A stretch of DNA of 64,000 bases from an uncultured Eubacterium sp. (GTDB taxonomy: Bacteria; Bacillota; Clostridia; Lachnospirales; Lachnospiraceae): positions 1 to 64,000 of the forward strand of contig URKY01000003.1 in assembly GCA_900548465.1 (NCBI GenBank), written 5' to 3'. The notes under the pieces are model-generated. The model was not told the DNA's origin. It did not search any database and saw nothing but the letters and a program-made list of their open reading frames with translations. Each line of letters starts with the position of its first letter. The stretch's first letter is position 1. Both the position numbers and the translations under genes were made by a program. Positions 37,056 to 47,213 of the stretch are shown here, piece by piece.

Positions 37056-37441
37056 TACTTCTCAACCAATGATAACTTTGCTCCTAACCAACCTTGTGGT
37101 TTACCATTTTTATCAAGTAAATGTAATCCGTTTGTGGTTCGGTCGCCAACGTAAAACGTTCGTGTTTCTAATTGATTTGTTTCCTGATTAAAAAAAGTGG
37201 TCTTTCGATAGAAAGAACCACCTAATTTAGAGTTGAATTGTGACAATATTTTCGACCACTCTTTAGTCGTGATGTAATTAAATGTTACATCAACCGCTGC
37301 AACACCTTCCCTGACTACACCACCAACTGTCACTCCTTTTACATTTCTTCCGCTGTCAACAACTGTTGCTGTTGTCCCATTGTATGTAGAAGGACATGGA
37401 GGCGTATAATTCGACCAATATAGAAGTTTTTGATTTGCCAT
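37055..37441 (-). CDS. Tail protein, probably distal tail
   Basis: The ATG at 37441 (MANQKLLYWSNYTPP) has AGGAGG upstream. The 128-residue protein is beta-rich (VKGVTVGGVVREGVAAVDVT) and sits directly after the tape measure, where distal-tail proteins are encoded. Confidence 0.6.
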   Translation of the reverse strand: MANQKLLYWSNYTPPCPSTYNGTTATVVDSGRNVKGVTVGGVVREGVAAVDVTFNYITTKEWSKILSQFNSKLGGSFYRKTTFFNQETNQLETRTFYVGDRTTNGLHLLDKNGKPQGWLGAKLSLVEK

Positions 37442-37457
37442 TATATAAAACACCTCC

Positions 37458-40400
37458 TTATCCAAAAACATAGCCGTTTTGGTTTCCAATTATTTGAGCA
37501 CCATTTCTAGCATTTGCCTTACTAACCTTCTTCGCAACAACATCACCGTCAAGTTCCACTGTTAAATGATTTTCAATAACTTGGTCTTGCGATGCTCCTA
37601 CGCTTGCTAATGCTCTCATATGTCCTCGATATGATGCTTCTTCTATCGCATCAACAATCTGACCCTGATTTGCTACACCTGTTTGATTTCCGTATCTGCC
37701 GATTAATTCAGCATTTCCATTTTCGTTCGCATAAAATAAATCTGCCGATCTAACCATTCCACCATTAGCCTTATAGCCTATTGGTTTAAATTTAGTTTTG
37801 ATTACCATATCATTATTCTTTAATGTGTTAGCAAATTCTTTATTAAGCCATTGATTTTTATTTTTTTGAGCATCTTTAAATGAAAAACCTAACTGAAATG
37901 CAAAATCAGACTGAATATTAAAAATGCTTCGCATCTTTTCTTTAAAAAAGTTCCTTGCTTCCGATACATCAGCTTCTTGTGCGCCCTCTGCAAATCCTTT
38001 TTCTATACTTCTTTGTACATTTGTTTTTACAATTCCTGATTTTTCACCAGTAACTGATTTTATTTTTTTCTTGTACTCTTTTTCGGGACGAGTTACATCG
38101 CTTTCAGAAATGCCCTTAGTCATTCCGTCCATTATATTGTCGCCAACTTTACTACTCCAAGTATCTGCATTGTTCAGTAAATTGTTAAACGCTTTTTCAA
38201 CCTTTTTGGAGTTACCTTCGGCACTTGCACTTATTGCATTGTCATAATTGGTAATTGTGTTGCAATACTCAATGTATGCTGTCCTTGCCGTATCAAATTC
38301 TTCCGAATAAGTTTTAAGATTTTTATTCTGTTCCTTAAGAACCTTGGAATATCTTATGTAATCTGCAACAGCCTGATTATATTCAGGTGTTGTTGTGTTG
38401 CCCAGTTCTTTCCAATAGTTCATCGTTGACTTCGCAGCGTCCATTTCAGATTTAGTATCGTCACGCTCATGTTTCAAAGTTCTATACCTGAATGAAGCAT
38501 CAGTCATACTTTTTTTCATGCCGGCTTTTTTTGTTAGGGCTGTTGTGTATTCGTCTTTTTTAGAATCCATTAAAATTTGTAACTTTTTCGTATACACAAT
38601 TTTATTTATTTCATCGTGGATGTCTTTATTTTTCTCTAATATTCCATCCGTAATTTTATATTCAGTCCCTAACGCTTGGTTAATCTGGTCTACTATGACT
38701 TTCGCTCTTTTCTCATAGCCTTTTTTTATTTTTCCGTTTTTATCAACGATTTTGTCAAGTTCATCTGATAACTCTTTAGCATGGTCTATTTCAGCAGTAT
38801 ATTTAGCGAAATTTTCATTTCCATCTTTTCTCATTTTCTGAAAATCACTATAACGTTTAGTCAAATCATCAAGAGCTCTATTATTCTCTTTTTCAAAATT
38901 TTCTCTATCTTTTTCCATTGATGAATATATTCCACCAATAGCTCCTGCTAAAATCGAAACGGCAGCCATTGCTATACCAGCCGGACCAAATGCTACATAC
39001 AATGCTGACGCCGATATTCCAGCAGATATTGCAATTTGACCCAATCCGTCTAAAAGAGTTTTTGAACCGTCATTTACACCTTGAAACGCTTTTTTAACGC
39101 CGGCAAAAGCAGCAATAATACCACCTGTACCAACAATAGCCTTTTGTGTATTAGTCAATCCGTTTCTAAAATTATCAATTCCGTCTTTTCCTTGTAAAAA
39201 TGTATATCTAATTCCGTCTTTTCCACCCAGAACTTTGATATTATCTTTCAGATTTACAATTCCTCTTGCAGCACCACTTAATGCAGTTCCAATCAAATCC
39301 CCGACAGAACTAAATGTTGTGCTTGCACCTCTTTTAATTTTCAAAAATGCCTTAAGCATTGGAATGACTAAAATTGTGTCAATTTCCAAATTTCCAAAGA
39401 AATCAAAGAAAGCCTTAAATACCGACTTGTAGTTAATATTGGATATAAAACTGCCTAAAGCCTTTTCGAATCCGTCTACGAACTTGTTAAGGGCTTCTGC
39501 AGTATCAGCCCAAGGGTAGTTTTCAAGAAAACCATTCAAACCATTGGCGATACTTTCACCAACATTAGACCAATCTAATTCCTTAAAGAAATTAAGTGCA
39601 AATTCTACTCTTAATCCCAAGAATTTAGCAATGTTGCGCCCAACTTCATAAAACAATTCTGGCGTTATAAGACCATTCAAAAACTGTGCTAATCCTGTTC
39701 CGAAACTTCCAACCTTTTGGTAAATTGTGTTCCAAGGGATGCTTTCTAATGATTTTGTCAATCCATTACTTATGTATTTTCCAATACCTTGATAATCGCC
39801 TTTCTGAAAAGCACTAATAATAGCGTTTGCGATTTCCTGCGCTTTATTTCTTGAATTTTTCAAGGCTTTGTTCCAAACTTTTTCATAATCAGAAACAGCC
39901 TTACCTATTTGATTAGATAAATCAAAAGTTCCACCATCTTCATCTTTAGAGGACTTTTTATCTTTTGGAGAAATAATATTTAATTTATCGATTGCTAATG
40001 TGTTAAGATTATCTTTGAGTTTCTTTGCCTTTTTTGAAGCATCGTCAGTAGCATCTCCAACATCTTCGATTGAATCATATAATCCGTCAATGTCACTTGC
40101 GCCACCAGAGATACCATCCATTACCTCTGTGAGCCAATTATCGCCCCATAGTTTAAATCCAATAGTTTCAAACAACTTTTGTAGAGCTATAACCATACCA
40201 TTGATATACGGTAATGCGTATTGAACTATCGGTAAGAATAAGTTTCCTAAAATTCTTGATAGGTTCTGCGTCTGCTGTCCGAATATACGATACTGATTAG
40301 CAACTGAATTAATTGTATTCGCTTGGTCTCCCCAAGCAATCTTACTTTGTTGCAAAATCGCTAATACCCTTAATTGCATTTTTTCCGACTGTGACATTGC

Positions 40401-41246
40401 TGACACTTTTTTTGCAATTGCGTTTGCATCAGCCAATTCCTGCAAAGTATTATTAGTAATATCAATACCATATTTGTATAACGCTCTCGATTGACCTATA
40501 AGACCAGACTGTAGATTTGTCATTACAGATTCTATAGGAACGTTTGTTAACGAGGATAAGTCCGCAGATAACATTGATAATGCCTTTGCCGTACTAATCG
40601 AATTCTCACCAAGCATACCTACAGAGTTTGATACCGCTGCAACTTTTGCCTGATAATTCATTAATTGTTCCGGGTCTAATGATAAGTTCTGTGTTTGCGT
40701 TGTACTTCTTTTCAGTTCGCCACCATCGCCAACCTCATAGCCGGTCATTTTAGTCATTAAATCTGTTAGCCTACTTTTGAAACTGTTTGCGTATTCTTCT
40801 GCACTGTTATAACCATACTCGCTGTATTGCTTACCAAACTGCTTTCCGATTTTATCCATAGTTACATTGAAATAGTTGTATGTTTCAACATAATCCATAG
40901 CAGAATTTACGGCATTTCCAATTTTTTTAATGCCTCGTGTTATTAGAAAACAATTTGCGTAAAAACTTCCTGCTACCTGTGCAAACTTACCAAAATTAGT
41001 ATTTAATCCTAAAATCTGTTTAGGTAACGAAGATAAGTTTATTGACAAATTTTTACTTGCTGTTGCACTCTTATTAAGATTTGACGCTGTACCTTTGCCT
41101 ATATTGGCAATGGATTTTCCGCTTATTTTGTTTGTAGAATGTTGTACAACCTTTAAACGCTCAATTAGGCTATCTAAATTTTTTATTGCTTCATCAGAAC
41201 TACTTTTTATTTTTATATCTAAAGTATCAATTGTATTATTAGCCAT
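37458..41246 (-). CDS. Tail tape-measure protein
   Basis: The 1262-residue protein has long coiled-coil and helical stretches (about 1-300 and 790-1100), two to three hydrophobic segments near 640-760 (TQKAIVGTGGIIAAFAGVKK), and NSVGMLGENSISTAKALSML of tape-measure type. The ATG at 41246 is preferred (MANNTIDTL, GAGGAAAT upstream). By the usual ruler ratio the tail would be roughly 190 nm (inference). Confidence 0.93.
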   Translation of the reverse strand: MANNTIDTLDIKIKSSSDEAIKNLDSLIERLKVVQHSTNKISGKSIANIGKGTASNLNKSATASKNLSINLSSLPKQILGLNTNFGKFAQVAGSFYANCFLITRGIKKIGNAVNSAMDYVETYNYFNVTMDKIGKQFGKQYSEYGYNSAEEYANSFKSRLTDLMTKMTGYEVGDGGELKRSTTQTQNLSLDPEQLMNYQAKVAAVSNSVGMLGENSISTAKALSMLSADLSSLTNVPIESVMTNLQSGLIGQSRALYKYGIDITNNTLQELADANAIAKKVSAMSQSEKMQLRVLAILQQSKIAWGDQANTINSVANQYRIFGQQTQNLSRILGNLFLPIVQYALPYINGMVIALQKLFETIGFKLWGDNWLTEVMDGISGGASDIDGLYDSIEDVGDATDDASKKAKKLKDNLNTLAIDKLNIISPKDKKSSKDEDGGTFDLSNQIGKAVSDYEKVWNKALKNSRNKAQEIANAIISAFQKGDYQGIGKYISNGLTKSLESIPWNTIYQKVGSFGTGLAQFLNGLITPELFYEVGRNIAKFLGLRVEFALNFFKELDWSNVGESIANGLNGFLENYPWADTAEALNKFVDGFEKALGSFISNINYKSVFKAFFDFFGNLEIDTILVIPMLKAFLKIKRGASTTFSSVGDLIGTALSGAARGIVNLKDNIKVLGGKDGIRYTFLQGKDGIDNFRNGLTNTQKAIVGTGGIIAAFAGVKKAFQGVNDGSKTLLDGLGQIAISAGISASALYVAFGPAGIAMAAVSILAGAIGGIYSSMEKDRENFEKENNRALDDLTKRYSDFQKMRKDGNENFAKYTAEIDHAKELSDELDKIVDKNGKIKKGYEKRAKVIVDQINQALGTEYKITDGILEKNKDIHDEINKIVYTKKLQILMDSKKDEYTTALTKKAGMKKSMTDASFRYRTLKHERDDTKSEMDAAKSTMNYWKELGNTTTPEYNQAVADYIRYSKVLKEQNKNLKTYSEEFDTARTAYIEYCNTITNYDNAISASAEGNSKKVEKAFNNLLNNADTWSSKVGDNIMDGMTKGISESDVTRPEKEYKKKIKSVTGEKSGIVKTNVQRSIEKGFAEGAQEADVSEARNFFKEKMRSIFNIQSDFAFQLGFSFKDAQKNKNQWLNKEFANTLKNNDMVIKTKFKPIGYKANGGMVRSADLFYANENGNAELIGRYGNQTGVANQGQIVDAIEEASYRGHMRALASVGASQDQVIENHLTVELDGDVVAKKVSKANARNGAQIIGNQNGYVFG

Positions 41247-41263
41247 ATAAATTTCCTCACAAT

Positions 41264-41315
41264 AAAAAAAGGCGGGCATAAGCCCACCAAAAAAGCACTG
41301 GTATAAACCAGTGCT
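41264..41315 (-). terminator. Two tandem terminators upstream of the tape measure
   Basis: Leftward, AGCACTGGT-TTAT-ACCAGTGCT then T5 (41289-41315), followed by GGTGGGC-TTAT-GCCCGCC then T7 (41264-41288). They close the moron unit that precedes them. Confidence 0.88.
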
Positions 41316-41334
41316 GAACTATTTTTTATTTATG

Positions 41335-41649
41335 TTACTTTCTTTTGCCTAAAATTCTTGCAATTAATCCTATTTTGATACATTCGTTTTTAGGATAAAG
41401 TCCTGTAGTAAGCAGTTCTTCTTCGCTCCACTCTTTAAGATGCTTGCGTTTTTGTCTTGATGCACTCTGTCTTGATACATCACTTCTTGACCTTTCCATG
41501 CGCTCACCCATTAAAGACATATTCGTAATCTCACAAATATCTTTCCAACATTTTTCGCTATACTGCGGATGTCCACAATATTTACATTTTCTGTCAGTAA
41601 TTTTTATCGTCTTGTGACAATTTACGCAAATAGAATCCGAATCATGCAT
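41335..41649 (-). CDS. Zinc-ribbon moron protein inside the tail operon
   Basis: A 104-residue protein with an N-terminal four-Cys ribbon (CVNCHKTIKITDRKCKYC) and a basic, Ser/Arg-rich middle (RSRSDVSRQSASRQKRK). It has its own strong promoter and is followed by two terminators, so it can be expressed in the lysogen independent of late transcription. Function unknown; regulation or exclusion is possible. Confidence 0.72.
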   Translation of the reverse strand: MHDSDSICVNCHKTIKITDRKCKYCGHPQYSEKCWKDICEITNMSLMGERMERSRSDVSRQSASRQKRKHLKEWSEEELLTTGLYPKNECIKIGLIARILGKRK

Positions 41650-41673
41650 AATCCAACCTCTCCTTTTATCTGG

Positions 41674-41701
41674 ATTATATCATGCAAGGGCAAAATTGCA
41701 A
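41674..41701 (-). promoter_or_regulatory. Strong promoter of the zinc-ribbon moron
   Basis: TTGCAA (41696-41701), 16 nt, then TATAAT (41674-41679) with an extended -10 TG. The AGGAGAGG ribosome site and ATG follow. Confidence 0.75.
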
Positions 41702-41709
41702 TAATTTTA

Positions 41710-42557
41710 TTAATCTTTTTGAGATAGTTCGTGATTAATTTTCATTACATTCAATTGCTGTAATAACGCTTCACCACGCTTAAGTCTCTCTGCCTCTTCT
41801 CTATCTCGAATCTCTTCCTCTGTTTCATACTTTTCGGTTATCGCTCCTCTTAAAAACGGTTCTTCCGGATATACACTTTTTCTATCGCCAAAAGGCATTG
41901 CGTCTATCATCGCCAATCTAATATACTTACCTAAGAACCAATTATCTTCGTCCTTTTTCTGCTTTTTTAAATCATAAGCAGTTTCAAAGGCTTTCAATTT
42001 AGTTGGGTTTAAGTGCCAAAAAGTATCATATGGTACGCCTATATGTAAAGCGTGCGGTAAATAATTTTCCCATATTATTTTATGGAAGTCGATTTCTTCT
42101 TGTGGTCTTGCGGTCTCTTCGGAGTTTTCGCTGCCTTCGTTACTTCCACAATCTCGTTGTTCAGCATTGCTACTCTTTCCGTCAGACCTGTCAAATCGAA
42201 AAAACCATCGTCACCCATACATTCCATTAATTCGGCAAATAATTTATGGAAAGACAGCTTATTATCACGCATATACTGTTTCATCAACTCATACGCTTCA
42301 TCTTCTGTGATTTCTGGATGATTTTCCATTAATCCTGCGTAGAACATTAATCTACAATCACTTGATGTGTCTGCCACTAAACTTCCTAAATTGCTTAATA
42401 ATACGAGTGTTTCATTTTGATTTTCATTATCTATATCTTCCAACATATTCGCACCTGTTAAAAGCAAGAAAACTCTCTTAACCAAATCCTTGTATTCTGC
42501 AGCTGCGAATGAATATTCTAATTTATAATCTTTTTCCTTTATTGTTATTACTTTCAT
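41710..42557 (-). CDS. Tail assembly chaperone GT, made by -1 frameshift
   Basis: The upstream frame (42075-42557, 160 aa, MKVITIKEKDYKLEYSFAAA) is the gpG-like chaperone. At 42198-42204 the leftward strand reads T-TTT-TTC, a classic slippery heptamer in the right phase. The -1 frame is open from there to 41710 and reads FHKIIWENYLPHALHIGVPY, typical of the T part of G/GT chaperones. The fusion would be about 282 residues. The position between tail tube and tape measure is canonical. Confidence 0.85.
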
Positions 42558-42587
42558 ATTAATACTTCCTTCCTCTAACTAAAGGAA

Positions 42588-42607
42588 GGGGCGGGTTTAA
42601 CCGCCCC
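42588..42607 (-). terminator. GC-rich attenuator hairpin after the tail-tube gene
   Basis: GGGGCGG pairs with CCGCCCC; the T-run is interrupted (TTCCTTT). It may lower chaperone expression relative to tail tube. Confidence 0.55.
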
Positions 42608-42624
42608 ATTCACATAGTTAATTA

Positions 42625-43086
42625 TTATTTTTGTGCTGTTGCTGTAGGTTTAACTGCAGTAATTAAACCAACATACTCTTCAATTACCAATGGAATTTCC
42701 ATTGTTAAAAGGCTATTCTGCCCAACTTCTGGCATAGGTAATTTTTCAGGCGGGAATGCCTTTACAGCAAACGCTTTAGTTAATCCTGGGATATATATTT
42801 CAAAATATACCCAACTATCTGCAGCGTCAGTAATTACCTTTTCCCATTCAGTTACAGTATCGTTAACGACATTGACTGTAATATTAAATGTTCCACCTGT
42901 ATCTCCTCTACCCTTAATGTTTCTTGTGATTAAATCTTCCAATGCGGATGAATCAATCTGTTCAGATGATATTGATATACCACCAATAGAATTAATTCTG
43001 TTAAGTAGAGTAAATGCGGTAGGTGTAGATGTTGCTTTCTTTGCATAACCAAGCAATGCTCCAATTGTACTAATTCCTGAATCCAT
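42625..43086 (-). CDS. Major tail (tube) protein
   Basis: A 153-residue protein with NITVNVVNDTVTEWEKVITD and WVYFEIYIPGLTKAFAVKAF in the beta-sandwich pattern of siphovirus tail-tube proteins. The preceding and following hairpins and the position before the chaperones support high-level expression. Confidence 0.82.
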   Translation of the reverse strand: MDSGISTIGALLGYAKKATSTPTAFTLLNRINSIGGISISSEQIDSSALEDLITRNIKGRGDTGGTFNITVNVVNDTVTEWEKVITDAADSWVYFEIYIPGLTKAFAVKAFPPEKLPMPEVGQNSLLTMEIPLVIEEYVGLITAVKPTATAQK

Positions 43087-43112
43087 AAATTAAATACCTC
43101 CTATTTCTTTGC

Positions 43113-43140
43113 AAAAAAATAAGAACCTAAAAAGGCTCTT
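43113..43140 (-). terminator. Hairpin before the tail-tube gene
   Basis: Leftward AAGAGCC-TTTTTA-GGTTCTT then ATTTTTTT, 45-70 nt after the 43185 stop. Confidence 0.6.
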
Positions 43141-43184
43141 TTTCACATTGTTATATTGTTATCGGAGAAAATCTCCGTAGTAAC

Positions 43185-43589
43185 CTAAATAGTGTCTGTA
43201 GCACCCAATATCCGTCTCCCACGGACTGTTAATACATACACGTCACTTGTTTTTTGTAGAATTGGCATACCATATAGTGTGAATGCCATGCTTTTAAGAT
43301 TTGAAATCACTTCTGCCATAACTGTTTTGGCGTCAGTTCGTGTTTTTGCAGAAACATCAATTTGAATATTAAAATTAATTCCATTGACTGTTTGATTTAC
43401 TAAATCATTTCCTATTTCTGCCCCCTCTAACTCATGTATATATACAGTTGGAAATGTAGGCGTTCTATTCTGCATTTCTTCGTCTGTAATATATAAGTCA
43501 GGATATTTATTTTTTAATGCATTTTGAGTTTTTGTTTTTATTAAAGAAAAAACCTTTGAACTCACATCTAACGTCCACGGATAATCCAT
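43185..43589 (-). CDS. Tail terminator / minor neck protein
   Basis: A 134-residue protein (VFSLIKTKTQNALKNKYPDL, FNIQIDVSAKTRTDAKTVMA) in the tail-completion position just before the tail-tube gene. The alpha/beta pattern fits gpU-like terminators. Confidence 0.68.
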   Translation of the reverse strand: MDYPWTLDVSSKVFSLIKTKTQNALKNKYPDLYITDEEMQNRTPTFPTVYIHELEGAEIGNDLVNQTVNGINFNIQIDVSAKTRTDAKTVMAEVISNLKSMAFTLYGMPILQKTSDVYVLTVRGRRILGATDTI

Positions 43590-43593
43590 ATAA

Positions 43594-44100
43594 TCAGCTC
43601 CTAAACACTTCTCTTGCTATTTGCGTTATTTTACTAATAATTTCCATATCTGCCCGATACATTGGCATTGTCGCTTCTGTACCGTGAGATATTTTAGTTT
43701 CACCATCATCATCGTAGTAATACCATTGTTTGTATTTACCTTTTCCCTTGCCATAAGTACCAATCTCATATCCAAATTGCGATGATTTTGGATGTTTACT
43801 TCCGTCTGGGTTATAAAAAACACCTGCTCCAAATTCAATAAACAAGATGTCTTTACCTTGTAATACCAATCTGGCAACAGATGTATTTTTTCTGTGCGAT
43901 AATACGATTTTTGTTTTATGGGATTTATCACTATCCCCTTGGGCTTTCGCCATATTACTGTCAATAATTGGAATACCTAACTCTGCTAATCGCTCAACAA
44001 ACAAATCATTCTTTTGCTTAAAACTCTTTTTATAATCTTCTATTTGTTTTATTGCCTTCTTAATTCCGGAGACAGATAGCCCATCAATTGTTATTTTCAT
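43594..44100 (-). CDS. HK97 gp10-like head-tail connector protein
   Basis: A 168-residue protein with an N-terminal helix (GIKKAIKQIEDYKKSFKQKN) and the FIEFGAGVFYNPDGS loop plus YEIGTYGKGKGKYKQWYYYD, characteristic of gp10-like neck proteins. Confidence 0.82.
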   Translation of the reverse strand: MKITIDGLSVSGIKKAIKQIEDYKKSFKQKNDLFVERLAELGIPIIDSNMAKAQGDSDKSHKTKIVLSHRKNTSVARLVLQGKDILFIEFGAGVFYNPDGSKHPKSSQFGYEIGTYGKGKGKYKQWYYYDDDGETKISHGTEATMPMYRADMEIISKITQIAREVFRS

Positions 44101-44152
44101 ATAATTCCTTTCCTATGAAAGACCTTATCCTCCAATCCTCATATTGCTCCTC

Positions 44153-44362
44153 CTACTCTTCTGCAGGTTCTTCTACCGCTTCATCAACATCCGTCTCTTC
44201 GTCATTTTCAAACTCTGCATAGAACACTTCCTTTGCTTCGTCTGTCAGATAGCCGTATCTCTGTGTGTCTTCGATAAGTAAGCAAGCGTACTCAAAAGTG
44301 TATTCGCCACGCTTTACGCAATTAACGAATGCGTTAATTACCCTGTTTTCTCTTTTTGACAT
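44153..44362 (-). CDS. Small acidic protein after the fibre gene (XkdX-like)
   Basis: The 69-residue protein has YTFEYACLLIEDTQRYGYLT, close to small proteins that often follow fibre genes, and a very acidic tail (EETDVDEAVEEPAEE). Function unknown. Confidence 0.55.
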   Translation of the reverse strand: MSKRENRVINAFVNCVKRGEYTFEYACLLIEDTQRYGYLTDEAKEVFYAEFENDEETDVDEAVEEPAEE

Positions 44363-44363
44363 A

Positions 44364-47210
44364 TTAATTCCCTCCTTCCAATGTTAGTGCCTGAATTTCC
44401 GCTAATTTATTATCGATATAATTCTTTGCATCCGCCACATAAGTCACTTCTATATCTGCGTTCTGGTCGTTCCAAATTGTTGTATTTGGTTTGTTTGTGT
44501 GAAGTGCAAGTATTTTTTGAACCTCTTCAGCTGTTAAGTCGGTTACAACTGGTTCTTCTAATTGAAAAAGAATTTTCACCTTATTATCAATTAACCATTG
44601 CTTCATCGAATTTGTATCAGATATATTATCGGGAGCTTCTTGTTTTCCAAAATAAAACGAACCATTCACTTTGAAGACATTACCCCATTTTTCATTAAAC
44701 GTTTTAGAAGTAAAATGACTTGATACAACCTTGCTTGCATGAGTTGAATTCTTGTCTATTGATGCCAAATAATAATATTTGTTATTAGGGTCTACTCCCA
44801 AATTTCTAGATATTTGTGAACAATTGTATAATTTTATTCTCTGTATTAACTGCCCTGTTCCATCTGCTCTGACAATTAATTCGTCTCGAACATCATCAAT
44901 TCCGTTAAGAATGTGATTAAAAGTTACAGTTTGAATTTGTTTATATGGCTCATATTCAGTAATTGTATCGCCCAACGCAAGCATTGGATATACTATTGCA
45001 TCTACTGTTACACCTTTTGGAACACATATTGCAACCCATCTTCTTCCCACGTATTTAGATATATTTGGCATTATACTTAGATCTTCGCCGTAAGCTTTTT
45101 GCCCATATGATACATTTAAATAGCAAGATTTCGGAAGTCCAAACATTTTAAATGTATAGTTTGACCCTATGGTTGAATTGTTAAATTTTTTTTCGCTTTC
45201 ATCCAATGAAATCAACACATATTGTGCATTCCCTGTAGACGTTCCTTTAATTCTGATTGAGCTATCGTTGGTATTCCAATCAAAAGTTATGCCAAATCTT
45301 TCCACATGTTTATTATCGCAAAATTTATCAAATAAATTTTTACCAGCTAATTTAATTGTTGGGTTATCTGTACTTTCAATATTTTGCCTATAATTAGGAC
45401 TAGGACTTGGCTGTCCGCCTGAATATGATTCATATATAAACTTATCAATAGTTACACTCGTATTTTCAATTAAAGAGAATCTGAATTTAACTGAACCTCC
45501 CGCAAATCCTGGTTTAGCTTGAATATATCCTTTGCACATGCAATCAGAATTCTCAAAAGAATCAATTGTCTCAGTAGGGCTTACTGATTGATTCGTAAAA
45601 CTTGTATACCCTTTAAATTGTGATTTATTCCCGACACTCACATTTGGAGAAATAGCTACAACACTAAGTTTATCAAGTAATGACATTCCGAATTCCATTA
45701 TTGCTAAGTATGTTGTGCTCGGTTTTAATAAATCACTTTTGGGGGTATTAAATGTGTAATACATATCCGTTGTTCCGGTATTTGCCGGAATAACGGCACT
45801 TATCCAATCTTCAGAATCGACTGAAAATACACTATTCCAATTTAATTTATCGTTTACGTTGAACAACTGCGCTCCTGTTGTTACAGCCTGTTCACTCTTC
45901 CCAAATAAATGTAATTCCTGAATAGGCATATCAGAACTATCATCTATTGCTATGTCTGTTCCATTTGCAGTAGGTTTAATCAAAACAGTATCTTCAACAC
46001 GTTCTACATATCTCTCAATTTCTTTTTTCGCATCCCACACTATCAAGGTATACCATACTGTGGCGACATAGGAAATTCCACCACGATAAAAAACAAGTAA
46101 CTTAATTGAATCACAATCGGTTAAATCCGCTATTGCATTGTATTTTTCTAGAAATTCATCCCCTACCTGTTCTCCATTCTTAAATTTAACAACTTCCAAT
46201 TTCAAACTCTCACTAATAGTATCAGTTCCATTGCAAGATATACTATTAACCTGAATCGCATCATATTCATTTACATCAATTAAATCTGAATAAGCTCCTG
46301 CAGATAGCATTATTGTATGTTTTTCTTTTACAGCTAAATCATATTTTAATCCGTCTCCCTGTTCTTGCAGAGCTTTTGACTGTGCTTGTGCTGTCTGATT
46401 AATTGCATTTATCTGTGATGTCGCTGTCTGATTAAGCGCATAAATTTGTCTATTTGCTGTATCATTAATAGCATGAGTCTGTAATACCGCTTTCTGATTA
46501 ATAGCATCTATATGACCACTAGCCACCTGATTTATTCCGGAAATCTGACCTTGTGCCGCTTGTGCAATTGAATTAGTCTCAGCCTCAATATTCTTTGTCG
46601 CTACGTCATTAATTGACTCAATCTGTGCCTGTGCAGTACCATTAATTGCTTTTATCTGTGATACTGCTGTATCATTAATTGCATTAATTTGAGCCTCACC
46701 CACAGTTGTTATATTTTCAATAGTATCAGTTGACTTTTTCTCCATTTCATCAAGATACTTTCTATTGATTTCCACCTTATCTGCAGCTTCTTTAGCAGCT
46801 TCTTTGGTTTCATTCAAAATACCTTCAATCTCTTCCCTGAAAGTCTGTTCGTTTTCTGGGTCAATTTCATAATCCGCTTCTTTTCCATTAATAACGAAGA
46901 GTTTTACTTCTCTAACAGTAGTCTCGCTGTTTTCATCTATGTATTTAACTCTTACGTCAATTGTTGCATTATCAAAAAGAATTGAATTCGGAACAGGTAC
47001 GGCTCCGTCTTTCACGATTTCAGGGATTGACTTTTCCATTTTTGAGTTGGAAAATTCCACCTGTGCGCCGTCAGGAATGTCTTTGAATTGCAATATCTGC
47101 CCTTTGTCATGCTGATATAACTTATCAAGAACTGTAACTCTTGTTTCATCACCAAACGAAATTGTAATTAAATTTTTATCTTTTATTACGCTACTGTTAG
47201 CCATATCCAT
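44364..47210 (-). CDS. Tail fibre / BppU-like upper baseplate protein
   Basis: The 948-residue protein starts with a BppU-like attachment domain (about 1-110, FGDETRVTVLDKLYQHDKGQ). A rod follows (about 165-280) made of about eleven 11-residue repeats of the form AQINAINDTAx. A beta-rich receptor-binding part (about 300-900, including FTNQSVSPTETIDSF) completes it. It would recognise the host surface. Its position between neck genes is unusual. Confidence 0.75.
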   Translation of the reverse strand: MDMANSSVIKDKNLITISFGDETRVTVLDKLYQHDKGQILQFKDIPDGAQVEFSNSKMEKSIPEIVKDGAVPVPNSILFDNATIDVRVKYIDENSETTVREVKLFVINGKEADYEIDPENEQTFREEIEGILNETKEAAKEAADKVEINRKYLDEMEKKSTDTIENITTVGEAQINAINDTAVSQIKAINGTAQAQIESINDVATKNIEAETNSIAQAAQGQISGINQVASGHIDAINQKAVLQTHAINDTANRQIYALNQTATSQINAINQTAQAQSKALQEQGDGLKYDLAVKEKHTIMLSAGAYSDLIDVNEYDAIQVNSISCNGTDTISESLKLEVVKFKNGEQVGDEFLEKYNAIADLTDCDSIKLLVFYRGGISYVATVWYTLIVWDAKKEIERYVERVEDTVLIKPTANGTDIAIDDSSDMPIQELHLFGKSEQAVTTGAQLFNVNDKLNWNSVFSVDSEDWISAVIPANTGTTDMYYTFNTPKSDLLKPSTTYLAIMEFGMSLLDKLSVVAISPNVSVGNKSQFKGYTSFTNQSVSPTETIDSFENSDCMCKGYIQAKPGFAGGSVKFRFSLIENTSVTIDKFIYESYSGGQPSPSPNYRQNIESTDNPTIKLAGKNLFDKFCDNKHVERFGITFDWNTNDSSIRIKGTSTGNAQYVLISLDESEKKFNNSTIGSNYTFKMFGLPKSCYLNVSYGQKAYGEDLSIMPNISKYVGRRWVAICVPKGVTVDAIVYPMLALGDTITEYEPYKQIQTVTFNHILNGIDDVRDELIVRADGTGQLIQRIKLYNCSQISRNLGVDPNNKYYYLASIDKNSTHASKVVSSHFTSKTFNEKWGNVFKVNGSFYFGKQEAPDNISDTNSMKQWLIDNKVKILFQLEEPVVTDLTAEEVQKILALHTNKPNTTIWNDQNADIEVTYVADAKNYIDNKLAEIQALTLEGGN

Positions 47211-47213
47211 TAC

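Noticed and set aside
43626..43964. 112-aa ORF overlapping the gp10-like gene
   Set aside because: Out-of-frame shadow of a well-supported neck gene, without its own ribosome site.
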